DNA from: Gammaproteobacteria bacterium
GTDB lineage: Bacteria > Pseudomonadota > Gammaproteobacteria > Steroidobacterales > Steroidobacteraceae
DNA length: 64,000 bases
NCBI GenBank assembly: GCA_025359565.1
Contig: JANYFY010000009.1
Location: 496,001 to 560,000 of the forward strand
Reading direction: 5' to 3'
Made by a program: the position numbers and the translations under genes. The notes under the pieces are model-generated. The model was not told the origin of the DNA. It did not search any database and worked only from the letters and a program-made list of their open reading frames with translations. Positions 35,287 through 45,325 of the stretch are shown here, in pieces. Numbering within the stretch: position 1 is the stretch's first letter; the number at the start of each line of letters is the position of its first letter.

Positions 35287-35864
35287 ACAGCCGCTCGGGC
35301 TATTTCGTAGCGCTCTATGTCGGCTATTTTACTGCGCAGAAAGCCCAGTTCATCGACCCCATTAATCAAACAGTGACGCGCAAACGCCTCGAGGGGGAAA
35401 GCTACTGATACGCCGGTGGGTAACGTCAAACGAGTTGTATGCAAATCAATCTCGACCTTGGCACCGGGATGCGCAATCAACCATTCATGAGTAGGAGCAT
35501 CGACGACGACAGGCACCAGGCCGTTTTTAAGCGAATTATTTTTAAAGATGTCCGCAATTTCGGTGCTGATCACCGCCTTAAACCCATAATCTAGCAGCGC
35601 CCACGGAGCATGCTCGCGCGATGAACCACAGCCGATATTTCTCCCCGCCACCAGCACTTCGCATCCAATCGCTTCGGGTTTGTTAAGGATGAAATCAGGG
35701 TTGGGTGTGCCGTTGGCGGTATAACGCCAGTCAGCGAATAATTGTTTGCCCAGACCTACTTTGGTAGTCGTGGTTAAAAACCGCGCTGGGATGATTTGAT
35801 CGGTGTCGATATTCGAGGACGCGATGACCACCGTAGTGGACCGTACTCGGAGCAATGGTTCCAT
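35283..35864 (-). CDS. leuD: 3-isopropylmalate dehydratase small subunit
   Basis: Small (swivel-domain) subunit of isopropylmalate isomerase, 193 residues. Motifs are [13 protein letters not shown], the substrate-recognition [15 protein letters not shown], and [13 protein letters not shown]. The ATG shares one base with the leuC stop (TAATG), so equal expression of both subunits is expected. The family assignment is firm. Confidence 0.96.
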   Translation of the reverse strand: MEPLLRVRSTTVVIASSNIDTDQIIPARFLTTTTKVGLGKQLFADWRYTANGTPNPDFILNKPEAIGCEVLVAGRNIGCGSSREHAPWALLDYGFKAVISTEIADIFKNNSLKNGLVPVVVDAPTHEWLIAHPGAKVEIDLHTTRLTLPTGVSVAFPLEAFARHCLINGVDELGFLRSKIADIERYEIARAAV

Positions 35865-37348
35865 TAGAATGGCTCTAACGGCGGGGTGCCAGGCCCCGGC
35901 AGCGTGCCGCGCGGCGTCAACATCTCGCGCGGATCGGTAACGACCCCACGGATCGCGCTCGCAGCAGCGGTAAAGGGGCTGACGAGTAAAGTGCGCGCAC
36001 CGACACCTTGTCGCCCTTCGAAGTTTCGATTACTGGTACTAATGGCATATTGGCCGCTGGCGACGGTGTCACCGTTCATGCCTAAACACATCGAGCATCC
36101 GGATTCGCGCCAGTCCGCACCGGCCGATTTAAATATATCAGCCAGTCCAAGCGCTTCGGCTTCGCGTTTAACTTGTTGCGACCCTGGCACAATCAGCAAG
36201 TGCACGCCCGCCGCTATTTTACGACCCTTGAGAACACTGGCAGCCGCCTGCAAGTCTTCTAGACGACCGTTAGTGCAACTCCCAATGAACGCTACATTGA
36301 TTGGTTTGCCTAACATGGCATCGCCCGCGTTAAAGCCCATGTACTTAAGCGCCTTATCGTGGACCGTATCGTTATCAGGCTTAGGAATGGAATCTCCGAT
36401 GGCAACCACCATGCCGGGGTTGGTGCCGTAGGTGATCATGGGTTCCAATTTAGACGCATCGATATCGATGGACGTATCGAAGCACGCATCCGTGTCTGAG
36501 ACCAATGTGCGCCAATGCGCTACGGCAGCCTCCCATCCACTGCCTTGTGGTGCGCGAGGTTTTCCCGCCAGATAGCGAAAAGTAGTGTCATCGGGCGCGA
36601 TTAGGCCCGCTCGTGCGCCGGCCTCGATCGACATATTACACACCGTCATGCGTTCTTCCATGGATAGAGAACTAATGGTATTGCCCCGATATTCCAATAC
36701 GTAACCGGTGCCGCCGGATACGCCGATTTTACCAATGATACTTAAGATCAAATCTTTAGCGGTCACCCCGCGAGGTAGTATCCCGTTGACATTGACCGCA
36801 AAAGTTTTCGGTTTACGCTGCAAAAGACACTGCGTCGCAAACACATGGCCGACTTCGGTGCTACCAATACCAAACGCGAGCGCCCCGAAAGCGCCATGCG
36901 TGCTGGTATGACTGTCACCGCAAACAATCGTCATGCCCGGTTGGGTACTCCCAAGTTCTGGTCCAATCACATGCACAATCCCGCGCCGCGCATCCTGCAT
37001 GCCAAATAATTCAATACCAAATTCTTTTGCGTTAGCTTCCAGCTGGCGTACTTGCAAAGCAGCGGCGTCGATTTTTATCGGCACCCCGCCGAAAGCGGCC
37101 ATTGGCGTCGTAGGGGGCATCGGCGTGTTGCGGGCCATCGGGGTGGTGGGGGTCGAATGATCCATGGTGGCCAGGGTTCGCTCAGGGCACCTCACGGGTA
37201 ATTTCAAGCTTTTAAGCCACGCAAACGCCTGAGGTGATGTCACCTCATGGATCAAGTGTAGGTCAATGTACAGAACCGCTGGTGTATCCGCAGTTTCGGG
37301 CAGCACCTGATGTGCTGCCCAAATCTTGTCGAACAATGTACTCGGCAC
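35864..37348 (-). CDS. leuC: 3-isopropylmalate dehydratase large subunit with low-complexity insert
   Basis: Aconitase-family 4Fe-4S subunit of isopropylmalate isomerase. The cluster cysteines are visible in GSCTNGR and CSMCLGMN, and [21 protein letters not shown] is invariant. The GTG at 37348 (AAGGA eight bases upstream) gives the family start [12 protein letters not shown]; an upstream reading to 37492 would overlap ilvC and has no family match. The length is 494 residues, longer than E. coli LeuC. Much of the excess is a Pro/Thr/Met-rich insert after MDHSTPTT, at about residues 70-88. It lies 11 bases after ilvC. Confidence 0.94.
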   Translation of the reverse strand: MPSTLFDKIWAAHQVLPETADTPAVLYIDLHLIHEVTSPQAFAWLKSLKLPVRCPERTLATMDHSTPTTPMARNTPMPPTTPMAAFGGVPIKIDAAALQVRQLEANAKEFGIELFGMQDARRGIVHVIGPELGSTQPGMTIVCGDSHTSTHGAFGALAFGIGSTEVGHVFATQCLLQRKPKTFAVNVNGILPRGVTAKDLILSIIGKIGVSGGTGYVLEYRGNTISSLSMEERMTVCNMSIEAGARAGLIAPDDTTFRYLAGKPRAPQGSGWEAAVAHWRTLVSDTDACFDTSIDIDASKLEPMITYGTNPGMVVAIGDSIPKPDNDTVHDKALKYMGFNAGDAMLGKPINVAFIGSCTNGRLEDLQAAASVLKGRKIAAGVHLLIVPGSQQVKREAEALGLADIFKSAGADWRESGCSMCLGMNGDTVASGQYAISTSNRNFEGRQGVGARTLLVSPFTAAASAIRGVVTDPREMLTPRGTLPGPGTPPLEPF

Positions 37349-37359
37349 AATCAAAGTCC

Positions 37360-38352
37360 TTAGGCCGTACCCGACTCGAGCCACGGCATACGGGCCCGCA
37401 GTTGTGCACCCACTTTTTCGATCGGGTGAGCGAGATCGGCTTTCATGAGCTTGTTGTATTTGCGCCGACCCCCCTTGTTCTCCGCAATCCATTGACGCGC
37501 GAAAGTACCCGCTTGAATTTCCGCGAGAATCTTGCGCATTTCCTTCTTGGTAGCCTTATTAACGATGCGCGGTCCGCGCGTCAGATCGCCGTATTTAGCC
37601 GTCTCGCTGATGAAACGATGCATCTTGGTAATGCCGCCTTCGTGCAGTAAGTCGACAATCAATTTCAGTTCGTGCAAACATTCGTAATAGGCCACCGCGG
37701 GCTGGTAACCGGCTTCCACCAGGGTCTCGTAACCTTTCACCACCAATTCCGTGGCTCCACCGCACAACACTGCCTGTTCACCGAATAAATCGGTTTCAGT
37801 CTCTTCTGCAAAAGTTGTTTCTAGGACGCCACCGCGTGTGCCACCGATGCCATCCGCATACACCAGCGCTTTAGCTTTCCCTTGTCGGGAAGGGTTTTGG
37901 GCTACGGCGATAAGGCAGGGTACGCCGCGACCTTGCTGGTATTGACGTCGCACCAAGTCACCCGGGCCTTTGGGCGCGATCAGCACTACGTCTAAGTCCT
38001 TACGCGGCTTAATTTGCTTAAAATGAATATTAAATCCGTGCGCGAACAATAGCGTGGCGCCTTTTTCAAACACTAACTCTAGCTCTTTGTAGAGCGCTTT
38101 TTGGGTCAAATCCGGCACTAACATTGCAACCAAGTGCGCGCCTTTTACAGCCGCTTTAGGCTCAAGCACCGTGAGCCCGTCTTTTTTGGCTTTGTTCCAG
38201 CTAGGACCTTTGCGCACGCCAACGACCACGTCGAAACCGCTGTCTTTTAAGTTCAGCGCGTGTGCGCGACCCTGACTACCGTATCCTAGTATTGCAATGC
38301 GAGCTCCGCGTAGGGCTTGCTTACTGACATCTTTCTGGGAATATAAACGCAT
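37360..38352 (-). CDS. ilvC: Ketol-acid reductoisomerase
   Basis: NADPH-dependent enzyme that converts acetolactate to dihydroxyisovalerate. Short class I form, 330 residues. The Rossmann motif is [19 protein letters not shown]. The C-terminal knotted domain carries the metal ligands around [12 protein letters not shown] and [13 protein letters not shown]. The ATG at 38352 is preceded by AGGAG at seven bases; an upstream reading to 38379 lacks a ribosome site. It is the first gene of the ilvC-leuCDB operon and is divergent from the aminopeptidase gene by 47 bases. Confidence 0.96.
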   Translation of the reverse strand: MRLYSQKDVSKQALRGARIAILGYGSQGRAHALNLKDSGFDVVVGVRKGPSWNKAKKDGLTVLEPKAAVKGAHLVAMLVPDLTQKALYKELELVFEKGATLLFAHGFNIHFKQIKPRKDLDVVLIAPKGPGDLVRRQYQQGRGVPCLIAVAQNPSRQGKAKALVYADGIGGTRGGVLETTFAEETETDLFGEQAVLCGGATELVVKGYETLVEAGYQPAVAYYECLHELKLIVDLLHEGGITKMHRFISETAKYGDLTRGPRIVNKATKKEMRKILAEIQAGTFARQWIAENKGGRRKYNKLMKADLAHPIEKVGAQLRARMPWLESGTA

Positions 38353-38399
38353 CACTAATCTCCTGTTAATCAGCCGCAAATAGCAACATAGAATCTCTT

Positions 38400-39824
38400 A
38401 TGATGCAAGACCATATGAATAACGAAATGACAATTGCAAATACCGCAAGGCTGCCTCTCTGGCTTTTTTATGAGGATGAAATAGAGCCTTGGTTGAACGC
38501 GCAACCCGCCTTTACTCAAGCGTGGATCGCCGCACAGGCCTTCAAGGCGGAGAAGTACCGCGTGATTCTCCTGCCAAACGCTAGGGGTGCGGTGGCTGCG
38601 GCCATCGCCGGATTAGGTCGGCGACAGCAAAGTCTATCGATGTGGCATTGCACCGGGTTGCCTGAGCGGCTACCGCCGCTAGATTTTCAACTGGCGCAAA
38701 AATTTAACGCAGCGGATGCCACGCAAATAGCACTTGGCTTTGCCAATGGGCTGTACCATTTCGAGCGCTATCGCGTGCTGAAACATGAAAAACACGCTAC
38801 TTTGAGCCTAGCACCTAATGCCAATGCACACTATGTGGAGCTTGCGGCGCAAGCTTCTGCATGGGCTCGGGATTGGATCAATACCCCCGCGGCCGATTTT
38901 GGGCCGAGTGAACTGGCGGCCGCGGCGGTCCAAATTGCGGAGCGTCACGGGGCTCGTTATCACGAATGGGTGGGCGATGATTTGCTGACCGCAAATTTTC
39001 CAGCCATCCATGCGGTCGGACGAGCTAGTAGCCAGGCACCGCGGTTGATTGACATCGCTTGGGTGCCCCCCGGTGGACTTCAGTATCCAAAGTTAACTCT
39101 GGTAGGGAAGGGCGTTTGCTTTGATAGCGGCGGGCTCGACATCAAGCCCGGAGCGGGCATGGCGCTGATGAAAAAAGACATGGGAGGCGCCGCGGTCGCA
39201 CTAAGTCTAGCGCATATGGTGATGTCAACTGGTTTGCGCGTGCAACTTCGCGTGTTAATTCCGGCAGTGGAAAATTCGATCAGCGCAAATGCATACCGTC
39301 CCGGTGACGTGTTGGCAACGCGCAAGGGATTGAGTGTGGAGGTGGGAAACACGGATGCGGAAGGTCGCTTAGTGCTATGCGATGCACTAGCCTTGGGCGA
39401 CGAAGATAATCCAGATTTGATTATTGATTTTGCAACCTTGACCGGTGCAGCAAGGGTGGCGCTGGGTCCTGAGTTACCTGCATTGTTTGGTAATGATGAG
39501 GCCTTGGTTGCCGAATTAGCGAAGACTGCAACGCTTGAACATGATGCGCTTTGGCCTATGCCATTGTGGAGCGCTTATGAGGATGAACTCGGCAGTAAAA
39601 TTGCCGATTTGAATAACATAGCAGCCTCAGGTTTTGCGGGCGCGATTTTCGGCGCGTTGTTCCTGAAGCGCTTTGTCAGCGACACTGTGCGCTGGATGCA
39701 CATTGATTTGTACGCGTGGAATTCTAAAGAGCGTCCGGGTCGTGGGATTGGGGCGGAGGCGCAAGGCTTACGTGGCACTTATCGATTTTTGCTCGACAGA
39801 TATGGCGTTTGCAATTTAAAGTAA
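38400..39824 (+). CDS. Leucyl aminopeptidase family protein (M17)
   Basis: Two-metal cytosolic aminopeptidase of peptidase family M17, 474 residues. The catalytic domain carries GKGVCFDSGGLDIKPGAGMALMKKDMGGAA (first Lys and Asp ligands) and the signature NTDAEGRLVL, followed by DFATLTGAARVALG. The N-terminal domain (about 1-170) is more variable, as in the PepB/PepA-like side branch. Several ATGs lie close together at the start (38400, 38403, 38415); I keep the first. It is divergent from ilvC, so their promoters share a 47-base region. Confidence 0.9.
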   Translation: MMQDHMNNEMTIANTARLPLWLFYEDEIEPWLNAQPAFTQAWIAAQAFKAEKYRVILLPNARGAVAAAIAGLGRRQQSLSMWHCTGLPERLPPLDFQLAQKFNAADATQIALGFANGLYHFERYRVLKHEKHATLSLAPNANAHYVELAAQASAWARDWINTPAADFGPSELAAAAVQIAERHGARYHEWVGDDLLTANFPAIHAVGRASSQAPRLIDIAWVPPGGLQYPKLTLVGKGVCFDSGGLDIKPGAGMALMKKDMGGAAVALSLAHMVMSTGLRVQLRVLIPAVENSISANAYRPGDVLATRKGLSVEVGNTDAEGRLVLCDALALGDEDNPDLIIDFATLTGAARVALGPELPALFGNDEALVAELAKTATLEHDALWPMPLWSAYEDELGSKIADLNNIAASGFAGAIFGALFLKRFVSDTVRWMHIDLYAWNSKERPGRGIGAEAQGLRGTYRFLLDRYGVCNLK

Positions 39825-39827
39825 AGC

Positions 39828-41513
39828 ATGACAAAAAAACTGGTTCCTGAAATGCGCTCATTTTCCCGACTAGTGGTGGATGGGATTAAACAATCGGCTG
39901 GCCGCGCGATGCTTCGTGCGGTGGGCTTCAGTGATGCGGATTTCGCCAAGTCCCAGGTGGGGATTGCATCGACCTGGAGCAATCTTACGCCCTGCAATAT
40001 GCATATCGACGAGCTAGCGCGTTTAGCGGCGGCGGGGGTCGAGCAAGCGGGTGCAAAGCCCGTAACCTTCAATACCATTACCGTTTCTGATGGCATTTCG
40101 ATGGGAACTCCAGGTATGCGTTACTCGTTGGTGTCGCGTGAAGTTATCGCTGATTCCATTGAGACCGTGGTCGGTGCCCAAGGATTTGACGGGGTGGTTG
40201 CAATAGGCGGCTGCGATAAAAACATGCCGGGCTGTCTGATTGCGTTGGCACGCCTCGATCGACCGGCGGTATTTGTTTATGGCGGTACTATTCGTCCCGG
40301 TGTCAACAAGAGTGATGTTATTTCGGTTTTCGAAGCCATCGGAGGCTATGCGAAAGGTACGGTAACCGAACAGCAATTAAAGTACGTGGAGCGTACCGCG
40401 ATACCGGGTCCGGGGAGCTGTGCAGGGATGTACACCGCAAATACGATGGCCTCGGCGATTGAGGCACTCGGCATGAGTTTGCCCAATAGCTCGGCACAAG
40501 AGGCCATTTCTGCCGATAAGCGTGATGACTGCACACGTGCAGGCGCGGCAGTCGTCAATTTATTGAAGCTTGGATTGCGGCCACGCCAGATTATGACGCG
40601 TAAAGCTTTTGAAAATGCCATCACGGTTAGCATTGCGCTGGGTGGTTCAACCAACGCGGTGCTGCATTTACTAGCCATTGCCTCAGCCGCTGAAGTGAAA
40701 CTAAAGTTAGATGATTTCACGCGAATCGGAAAGCGCGTGCCCGTGCTGGCAGACTTGCGTCCCAGTGGGCGCTTCTCGATGTCCGATTTGGTAGCGATCG
40801 GCGGAATACAACCGTTAATGAAAACTTTGCTGGATGCCGGTCTGTTGCATGGTGAGTGTCTTACAGTAACCGGCACCACCTTGGCTAAAAACTTGGAAGA
40901 CGTCGCGCCTTACCCTGAGGGTCAAGAAATTATTCGACCCTTAGCTCAGCCGATTAAGAAAAATAGTCATCTGATTATCATGTACGGCAACCTGGCGCCC
41001 GAGGGCGCAGTCGCAAAAATTACCGGTAAAGAAGGTCTGAGCTTTAAGGGTAAGGCGCGAGTATTTGATTCGGAGGAGACCGCTCTGAAAGGTATTTTAT
41101 CGGGGAAAGTACGGGCAGGCGACGTGGTCGTGATTCGTTATGAAGGACCTAGAGGCGGGCCTGGCATGCGCGAGATGTTAAGCCCTACGGGTGCCATTAT
41201 GGGTCGGGGTCTGGGAAGTGAAGTGGCATTGATTACTGACGGGCGATTTTCCGGGGGTAGTCATGGATTTGTGGTGGGACATATTTCGCCGGAGGCGGCG
41301 TTGGGTGGTCCGATAGGCTTGATAAAATCCGGCGATGAGATCACGATTGACGCAGAGCGGCGAGAAATAAGCGTAGCGGTGAGCATCGTAGAACTGAATC
41401 GCCGTCGCAAAGCTTGGAAAGCGCCGCTTCCCTTTGCTAAACGCGGGGCCTTGGCAAAATATTCAAAATCGGTTAGTAGTGCATCCTTAGGCGCGGTGAC
41501 TGATCTCGAATAA
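39828..41513 (+). CDS. ilvD: Dihydroxy-acid dehydratase
   Basis: Iron-sulfur dehydratase that forms the 2-keto acids of valine and isoleucine, 561 residues. Cluster and metal motifs are TPCNMH, GGCDKNMPGCL, and GPGSCAGMYTANTM; the C-terminal half carries GPRGGPGMREML and ALITDGRFSGGSHG, a signature of IlvD/Edd. It starts four bases after the aminopeptidase stop and completes the branched-chain genes ilvC-leuCDB across the divergent region. leuA and ilvBN are not in the window. Confidence 0.96.
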   Translation: MTKKLVPEMRSFSRLVVDGIKQSAGRAMLRAVGFSDADFAKSQVGIASTWSNLTPCNMHIDELARLAAAGVEQAGAKPVTFNTITVSDGISMGTPGMRYSLVSREVIADSIETVVGAQGFDGVVAIGGCDKNMPGCLIALARLDRPAVFVYGGTIRPGVNKSDVISVFEAIGGYAKGTVTEQQLKYVERTAIPGPGSCAGMYTANTMASAIEALGMSLPNSSAQEAISADKRDDCTRAGAAVVNLLKLGLRPRQIMTRKAFENAITVSIALGGSTNAVLHLLAIASAAEVKLKLDDFTRIGKRVPVLADLRPSGRFSMSDLVAIGGIQPLMKTLLDAGLLHGECLTVTGTTLAKNLEDVAPYPEGQEIIRPLAQPIKKNSHLIIMYGNLAPEGAVAKITGKEGLSFKGKARVFDSEETALKGILSGKVRAGDVVVIRYEGPRGGPGMREMLSPTGAIMGRGLGSEVALITDGRFSGGSHGFVVGHISPEAALGGPIGLIKSGDEITIDAERREISVAVSIVELNRRRKAWKAPLPFAKRGALAKYSKSVSSASLGAVTDLE

Positions 41514-41545
41514 AAAATGCGTTGCATTTAAGCTTGCAGTTCGGC

Positions 41546-41561
41546 TGTGATATGTGTCACG
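41546..41561. promoter_or_regulatory. CRP/Clp/Vfr-type binding site upstream of tonB
   Basis: TGTGA-TATGTG-TCACG matches the TGTGA-N6-TCACA consensus at nine of ten defined positions. It lies about 90 bases before the tonB start and 60 bases before a TTGACA at 41607-41612 that has no good -10 at the normal distance. No CRP-family gene is seen here. Confidence 0.55.
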
Positions 41562-41649
41562 CTCGTAACTTGAGCGATGAAGGGTGATCGCGCGAGTTTA
41601 AGTGCGTTGACATTCGGTAACAAATTAGGGGCAAGGTCAGTTAAGACTT

Positions 41650-42285
41650 ATGTATAACTACGAAGAGCCGTCACTATTTTCCGGGAAGAGGGGCCTGGCC
41701 TTTCTTGCAGTTATTTTCTTTCATCTCATTGTGGGTTATGGATTTTATACGGGCTTAGCCAGGCGTATTGTCCAGACGATTATTCCCCCGGTCGAAATTG
41801 CCCAAATTGATAAACCTAAAGACCTGGACAAGCCGCCCCCGCCGCCGCCTAAGCTCGAAGAAGTAAAACCCTATGTTCCACCCCCTGAGTTTGTGGATAT
41901 ACAAGCTCCGCAAGTGGTGACGAATGCGATTACGGAGACCAGTCAGGTAAGAGCGCCCACCCCGGTGATAGCACCTCCTGCGCCGCCCAAGGCGGCGGGC
42001 ACCCGAATGGGCGTGGACCCTAAGCACCCTTTGCATATTGGTGAGGATTATTATCCTGACGCCTCCAAACGGGCGAATGAAGAAGGTCGGTGTATCGTGC
42101 AGCTGACCGTAGGGGTCGATGGGCGCATCATCGATCAAAGCATTAAACAGAGTTCGGGATTTCCGCGGTTAGATGAAGCCTGCATAAAGGGGGTGAAGGG
42201 CCTACGTATGAAGCCTGCGACCGAGGATGGAAAGCCGGTTCAGTCGACGGGAGATTTGCCCATCGTTTGGAAATTGAAGAATTAG
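41650..42285 (+). CDS. tonB: TonB-family energy transducer
   Basis: Couples the proton-driven ExbBD motor to outer-membrane receptors. It has 211 residues: one N-terminal membrane helix (about 16-36, containing the usual His in FFHLIVG), a periplasmic Pro-rich linker with KPPPPPPK, and a C-terminal TonB domain (about 125-211) with YYPDASKRANEEGRCIVQLTV and GRIIDQSIKQSSGFPRLDEA. Followed by exbB and two exbD genes, the usual arrangement. A CRP-like site lies upstream. Confidence 0.93.
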   Translation: MYNYEEPSLFSGKRGLAFLAVIFFHLIVGYGFYTGLARRIVQTIIPPVEIAQIDKPKDLDKPPPPPPKLEEVKPYVPPPEFVDIQAPQVVTNAITETSQVRAPTPVIAPPAPPKAAGTRMGVDPKHPLHIGEDYYPDASKRANEEGRCIVQLTVGVDGRIIDQSIKQSSGFPRLDEACIKGVKGLRMKPATEDGKPVQSTGDLPIVWKLKN

Positions 42286-42344
42286 GTATTGCCTAGTAAA
42301 GTGTTGATCATTAATTAACTAGTCTACGTAGAGGAAATCGGTCC

Positions 42345-43088
42345 ATGGCAGAGACAGTAGTTGAAAATCCGTATGGTCTTGGTGCGCTCATCGCCCAAGG
42401 TGACCTTGTTGCCCGGACAACCCTGGTCATTTTGTTGGTTATGTCATTATTGACGTGGTTCATTATGATCACCAAGTTTTTTGACCAGAGAAAGTTGCGT
42501 GCGCAAGCGGGTGATGCAGACAAAGGGTTTTGGTCGTCCTCAAGTCTTACCGATGCGGTCGGTAAATTGAAGGGTGATTCCAATCCTTTCCGGGCATTGG
42601 CCGAAACCGGTAAACACGCGTTTGAGCATCATGAGGCGAATAAAGCCCGTTTGTCAGGCGCCATTGATACCAGCGAATGGATTACCCAATCGCTGCAACG
42701 AACGGTAGATGGTATAAGCCAGCGTATGCAGTCGGGATTGCCCGTCCTGGCGTCCATCGGTTCTACGGCGCCGTTCGTGGGTCTTTTCGGCACCGTGTGG
42801 GGTATTTATCATGCCTTAATCGCCATCAGTTTGGCGGGTTCGGCCTCGATCGATAAGGTCGCAGGTCCGGTGGGAGAAGCGCTGATCATGACCGCTATTG
42901 GTTTGGCGGTCGCGGTACCTGCGGTATTGGGTTACAACGTTCTTTTGCGCCGCAACAAGTCCGTGCAAGAACGCGTAAGTAATTTCACGCATGAGTTGCA
43001 CGCTTACTTGATCTCGGGTGCAAAGATGGGCTTGGGAATGGATGTTAAGGCAGCACCCGGCGTCAAACCTGTTCCGGCTGCACGCTAG
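42345..43088 (+). CDS. exbB: ExbB/TolQ/MotA-family proton channel protein
   Basis: Membrane motor subunit of the TonB system, 247 residues. Three predicted helices are present: about residues 22-43, then a pair near 138-160 and 180-200. The signature region is PVLASIGSTAPFVGLFGTVWGIYHALI and GPVGEALIMTAIGLAVAVPAVLGYN. The ATG follows AGGAAA. Gene order tonB-exbB-exbD-exbD and length support ExbB over TolQ. Confidence 0.93.
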   Translation: MAETVVENPYGLGALIAQGDLVARTTLVILLVMSLLTWFIMITKFFDQRKLRAQAGDADKGFWSSSSLTDAVGKLKGDSNPFRALAETGKHAFEHHEANKARLSGAIDTSEWITQSLQRTVDGISQRMQSGLPVLASIGSTAPFVGLFGTVWGIYHALIAISLAGSASIDKVAGPVGEALIMTAIGLAVAVPAVLGYNVLLRRNKSVQERVSNFTHELHAYLISGAKMGLGMDVKAAPGVKPVPAAR

Positions 43089-43100
43089 GAAGCAATCGCT

Positions 43101-43532
43101 ATGGCGCTCAATACGAGTGGAAAAGGCGAAGGCGAAGTGATGTCGGACATCAATGTCACGCCCCTAGTGGACGTGATGTTGGTGCTCCTCATTATTTTTA
43201 TCATCACTGTTCCGGTGATCGTGGCGCAGGTAAAATTAGACCTTCCGAAGGCTACCAATTTACCGACTCAGACAAAACCTGAGAACATCACAATCTCGGT
43301 CGATAAAGGTGGTGACCTCTACTGGAACACCAAGCGCTTGGCGGATCAGGATGCGCTGTATGCTGAGCTTCGAAAAATCGTCCGACAAGATCCGCAGCCC
43401 GAAGTACATATTCGCGGCGATTCGGCGTCGCGGTACATGTATGTAGGACAAGTCCTGGTGGCAGCGCAGAAAACTGGCATTCGTAAAGTGGCCTTTCTGA
43501 CTGAGCCTGATCACTTTGTTGCTGCGCGCTAG
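43101..43532 (+). CDS. exbD: ExbD-family protein, first copy
   Basis: Biopolymer transport protein of 143 residues with one N-terminal helix containing the proton-carrying Asp (DINVTPLVDVMLVLLIIFIIT) and a periplasmic domain ending with VLVAAQKTGIRKVAFLTEP. It starts 12 bases after exbB. A second, shorter ExbD-type gene follows, so the motor may use two different ExbD chains or two assemblies. Confidence 0.93.
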   Translation: MALNTSGKGEGEVMSDINVTPLVDVMLVLLIIFIITVPVIVAQVKLDLPKATNLPTQTKPENITISVDKGGDLYWNTKRLADQDALYAELRKIVRQDPQPEVHIRGDSASRYMYVGQVLVAAQKTGIRKVAFLTEPDHFVAAR

Positions 43533-43541
43533 GAGTTAATT

Positions 43542-43961
43542 ATGTCGATGAATGTAGGTGGGGGCGGCGAGGGCGAGTCATATTCAGACATTAATATGAC
43601 CCCATTGATCGACATCATGTTGGTGTTGCTCATTATTTTTATCATTACAATCCCGGTGATGACGCACGCGGTAAAAATAGATAATCCCTTACCTCCGCCG
43701 CCGAATTTTGTACCACCACCGCCTCCAGAGGTCATTAATTTGGGCATTGACTTCGACGGAACAATTACTTGGAATGCTGCGCCCGTGGATCGCAAAACGC
43801 TGCAGGGTTATATTGGACAAGAGTCCAGCAAAGAGCCCCAACCTGAAGTGCACATCTCTGTGGATAAGTTTGCCAAGTATGAGACCGTTGCTCAGACTCT
43901 CGCAGACTTGCAAAGTCACGGTTTGAAGAAAATTGGATTTGTGAACAATAACTTGTTCTAA
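43542..43961 (+). CDS. ExbD-family protein, second copy
   Basis: A 139-residue ExbD relative with the same helix motif (DINMTPLIDIMLVLLIIFIIT) but a Pro-rich stretch (NPLPPPPNFVPPPPPEV) where the first copy has charged residues. The C-terminal LADLQSHGLKKIGFVNN matches the family end. A Gly/Glu-rich N-terminus (VGGGGEGESYS) precedes the helix. Paired ExbD genes are common in TonB clusters of xanthomonad-like bacteria. Confidence 0.92.
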   Translation: MSMNVGGGGEGESYSDINMTPLIDIMLVLLIIFIITIPVMTHAVKIDNPLPPPPNFVPPPPPEVINLGIDFDGTITWNAAPVDRKTLQGYIGQESSKEPQPEVHISVDKFAKYETVAQTLADLQSHGLKKIGFVNNNLF

Positions 43962-43983
43962 CTAGGATTTAAGGTTTGTCGAT

Positions 43984-44033
43984 ACGGCGTGTTGGGCCCT
44001 TATGATTGTGGGGACTTACGCGCCGTTTCTTTT
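43984..44033 (+). terminator. Hairpin with T-rich tail between exbD and the TPR gene
   Basis: ACGGCG (43984-43989) pairs with CGCCGT (44021-44026), followed by TTTCTTTT. The interior also allows CCC-GGG pairing. It may attenuate transcription into the TPR gene rather than stop it fully. Confidence 0.4.
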
Positions 44034-44066
44034 ATAAAGATTCAAGCTTAACGAGGATAGACGATA

Positions 44067-45314
44067 ATGAAACAATTCCTTAAATTCGGCGCCCCTGCAC
44101 TTAGCGTTAGCCTATTTGCGGCCGTGCTGTTAATCACCGTCATACCAGGGCAAGCCTTTGCGGACAAGGGCCAACAGATTAGCCGGTCCATCGGCACTGA
44201 GATGAGCGCTGCACAAAAGGCCTTGAAAGAAAGTAAGTGGCAGGAAGCCATTCAGCACTTGGATACGGCGGCGGCCAAAGACGGATTAACCGCTTTCGAC
44301 AAGAAAACGATCTATGATTTCAAAGGCTTCGCCTATACTCGTTTACAAAACTATAAGGCGGCTGAGCAAGCTTACGAGCAGGCCTTGGCTACGGGCTTAT
44401 ACACCGCGGAAGAAAGCTCGCGCACCGAACGAATGTTGTTCCGGATGTCGGTAAGCAACCAACAATACGGCAAGGCACTTGAGTATGGAAAAAAAGTCGC
44501 TGAAAGCGGTGCGGCGAGCGCGGATGACTACGCGCTAATGGCACAAACATACTATGTGAGTAAGGATTGCAAGAATACGGCGGTGTGGGCCGATAAGGCA
44601 GTGGCGGCTGCGCGGCGTGCAGGCGAGACTCCCAAGGAAGGCCTGTACCAGTTTAAGTTGCAATGCGCTTTTGACTCTAATGATACCCCGGGAACTATTG
44701 TGGCTCTCGAGGATTTGGTGCGTTTAACGGGTAAGACGGATTACTGGAACAAACTGTTGCGCTTTGATCTGCAAGACAAGTTGGACGACCATAACTTGCT
44801 GATGGTGTTCCGGGTAATGTACAACACGGGTGCCATGAGCGAAGGTAGCTATTACATGGAAATGGCGCAGTTATTAGGCGATGCGGCACTGCCGGGCGAG
44901 GCTCAGGCGGTGATCGAGAAAGGCAAGACCAGCGGTGTGTTTAAAGACGCCGAGAAAGATCGTACCAATCGATTACTCACTTCCACCACTGCGCGTGCGG
45001 ATACCGATCGTAAGGGCCTTAAGCAGCTCGAGGCAGAAGCTGCCAAAAATTCGGCGGGCGAACTTAGCAGCAAACTTGGCGAAGTATATTACGGCTTCGG
45101 CGACTATCAGAACGCGGTGACTGCGATTACGGCCGGTTTGCAAAAGGGTCAGGTTAAGCATCTGGATGAAGCCTATGTGTATTTGGGATTGGCTCAGGTG
45201 CAATTAAAGAATAATGCCGAAGCCAAGAAAGCGTTCGTGAAGCTAAAAGAGATTCCGAACGTGAATCCGAAGATATTAAAGTTGTGGGAACTGTACGCCG
45301 ATAAACTCGGTTAG
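44067..45314 (+). CDS. Periplasmic TPR-repeat protein next to the TonB genes
   Basis: Exported protein of 415 residues. An N-terminal signal peptide ends near GQAFA. The rest is helical with TPR-like repeats, clearest near YKAAEQAYEQALATGLY, DYALMAQTYYVSKDCKNTAVWADKA and the last repeat VYLGLAQVQLKNNAEAKKAF. Its position after exbD matches TonB clusters in related bacteria, so a role in supporting the TonB complex in the periplasm is likely but unproven. The ATG follows GAGGATAGAC. Confidence 0.82.
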   Translation: MKQFLKFGAPALSVSLFAAVLLITVIPGQAFADKGQQISRSIGTEMSAAQKALKESKWQEAIQHLDTAAAKDGLTAFDKKTIYDFKGFAYTRLQNYKAAEQAYEQALATGLYTAEESSRTERMLFRMSVSNQQYGKALEYGKKVAESGAASADDYALMAQTYYVSKDCKNTAVWADKAVAAARRAGETPKEGLYQFKLQCAFDSNDTPGTIVALEDLVRLTGKTDYWNKLLRFDLQDKLDDHNLLMVFRVMYNTGAMSEGSYYMEMAQLLGDAALPGEAQAVIEKGKTSGVFKDAEKDRTNRLLTSTTARADTDRKGLKQLEAEAAKNSAGELSSKLGEVYYGFGDYQNAVTAITAGLQKGQVKHLDEAYVYLGLAQVQLKNNAEAKKAFVKLKEIPNVNPKILKLWELYADKLG

Positions 45315-45325
45315 GAGCGATCAAA

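Noticed and set aside
37349-37492. Longer LeuC reading extending into ilvC
   Set aside because: The extra residues have no LeuC similarity and lie over the ilvC C-terminus in another frame; the GTG at 37348 has a ribosome site and gives the family N-terminus.
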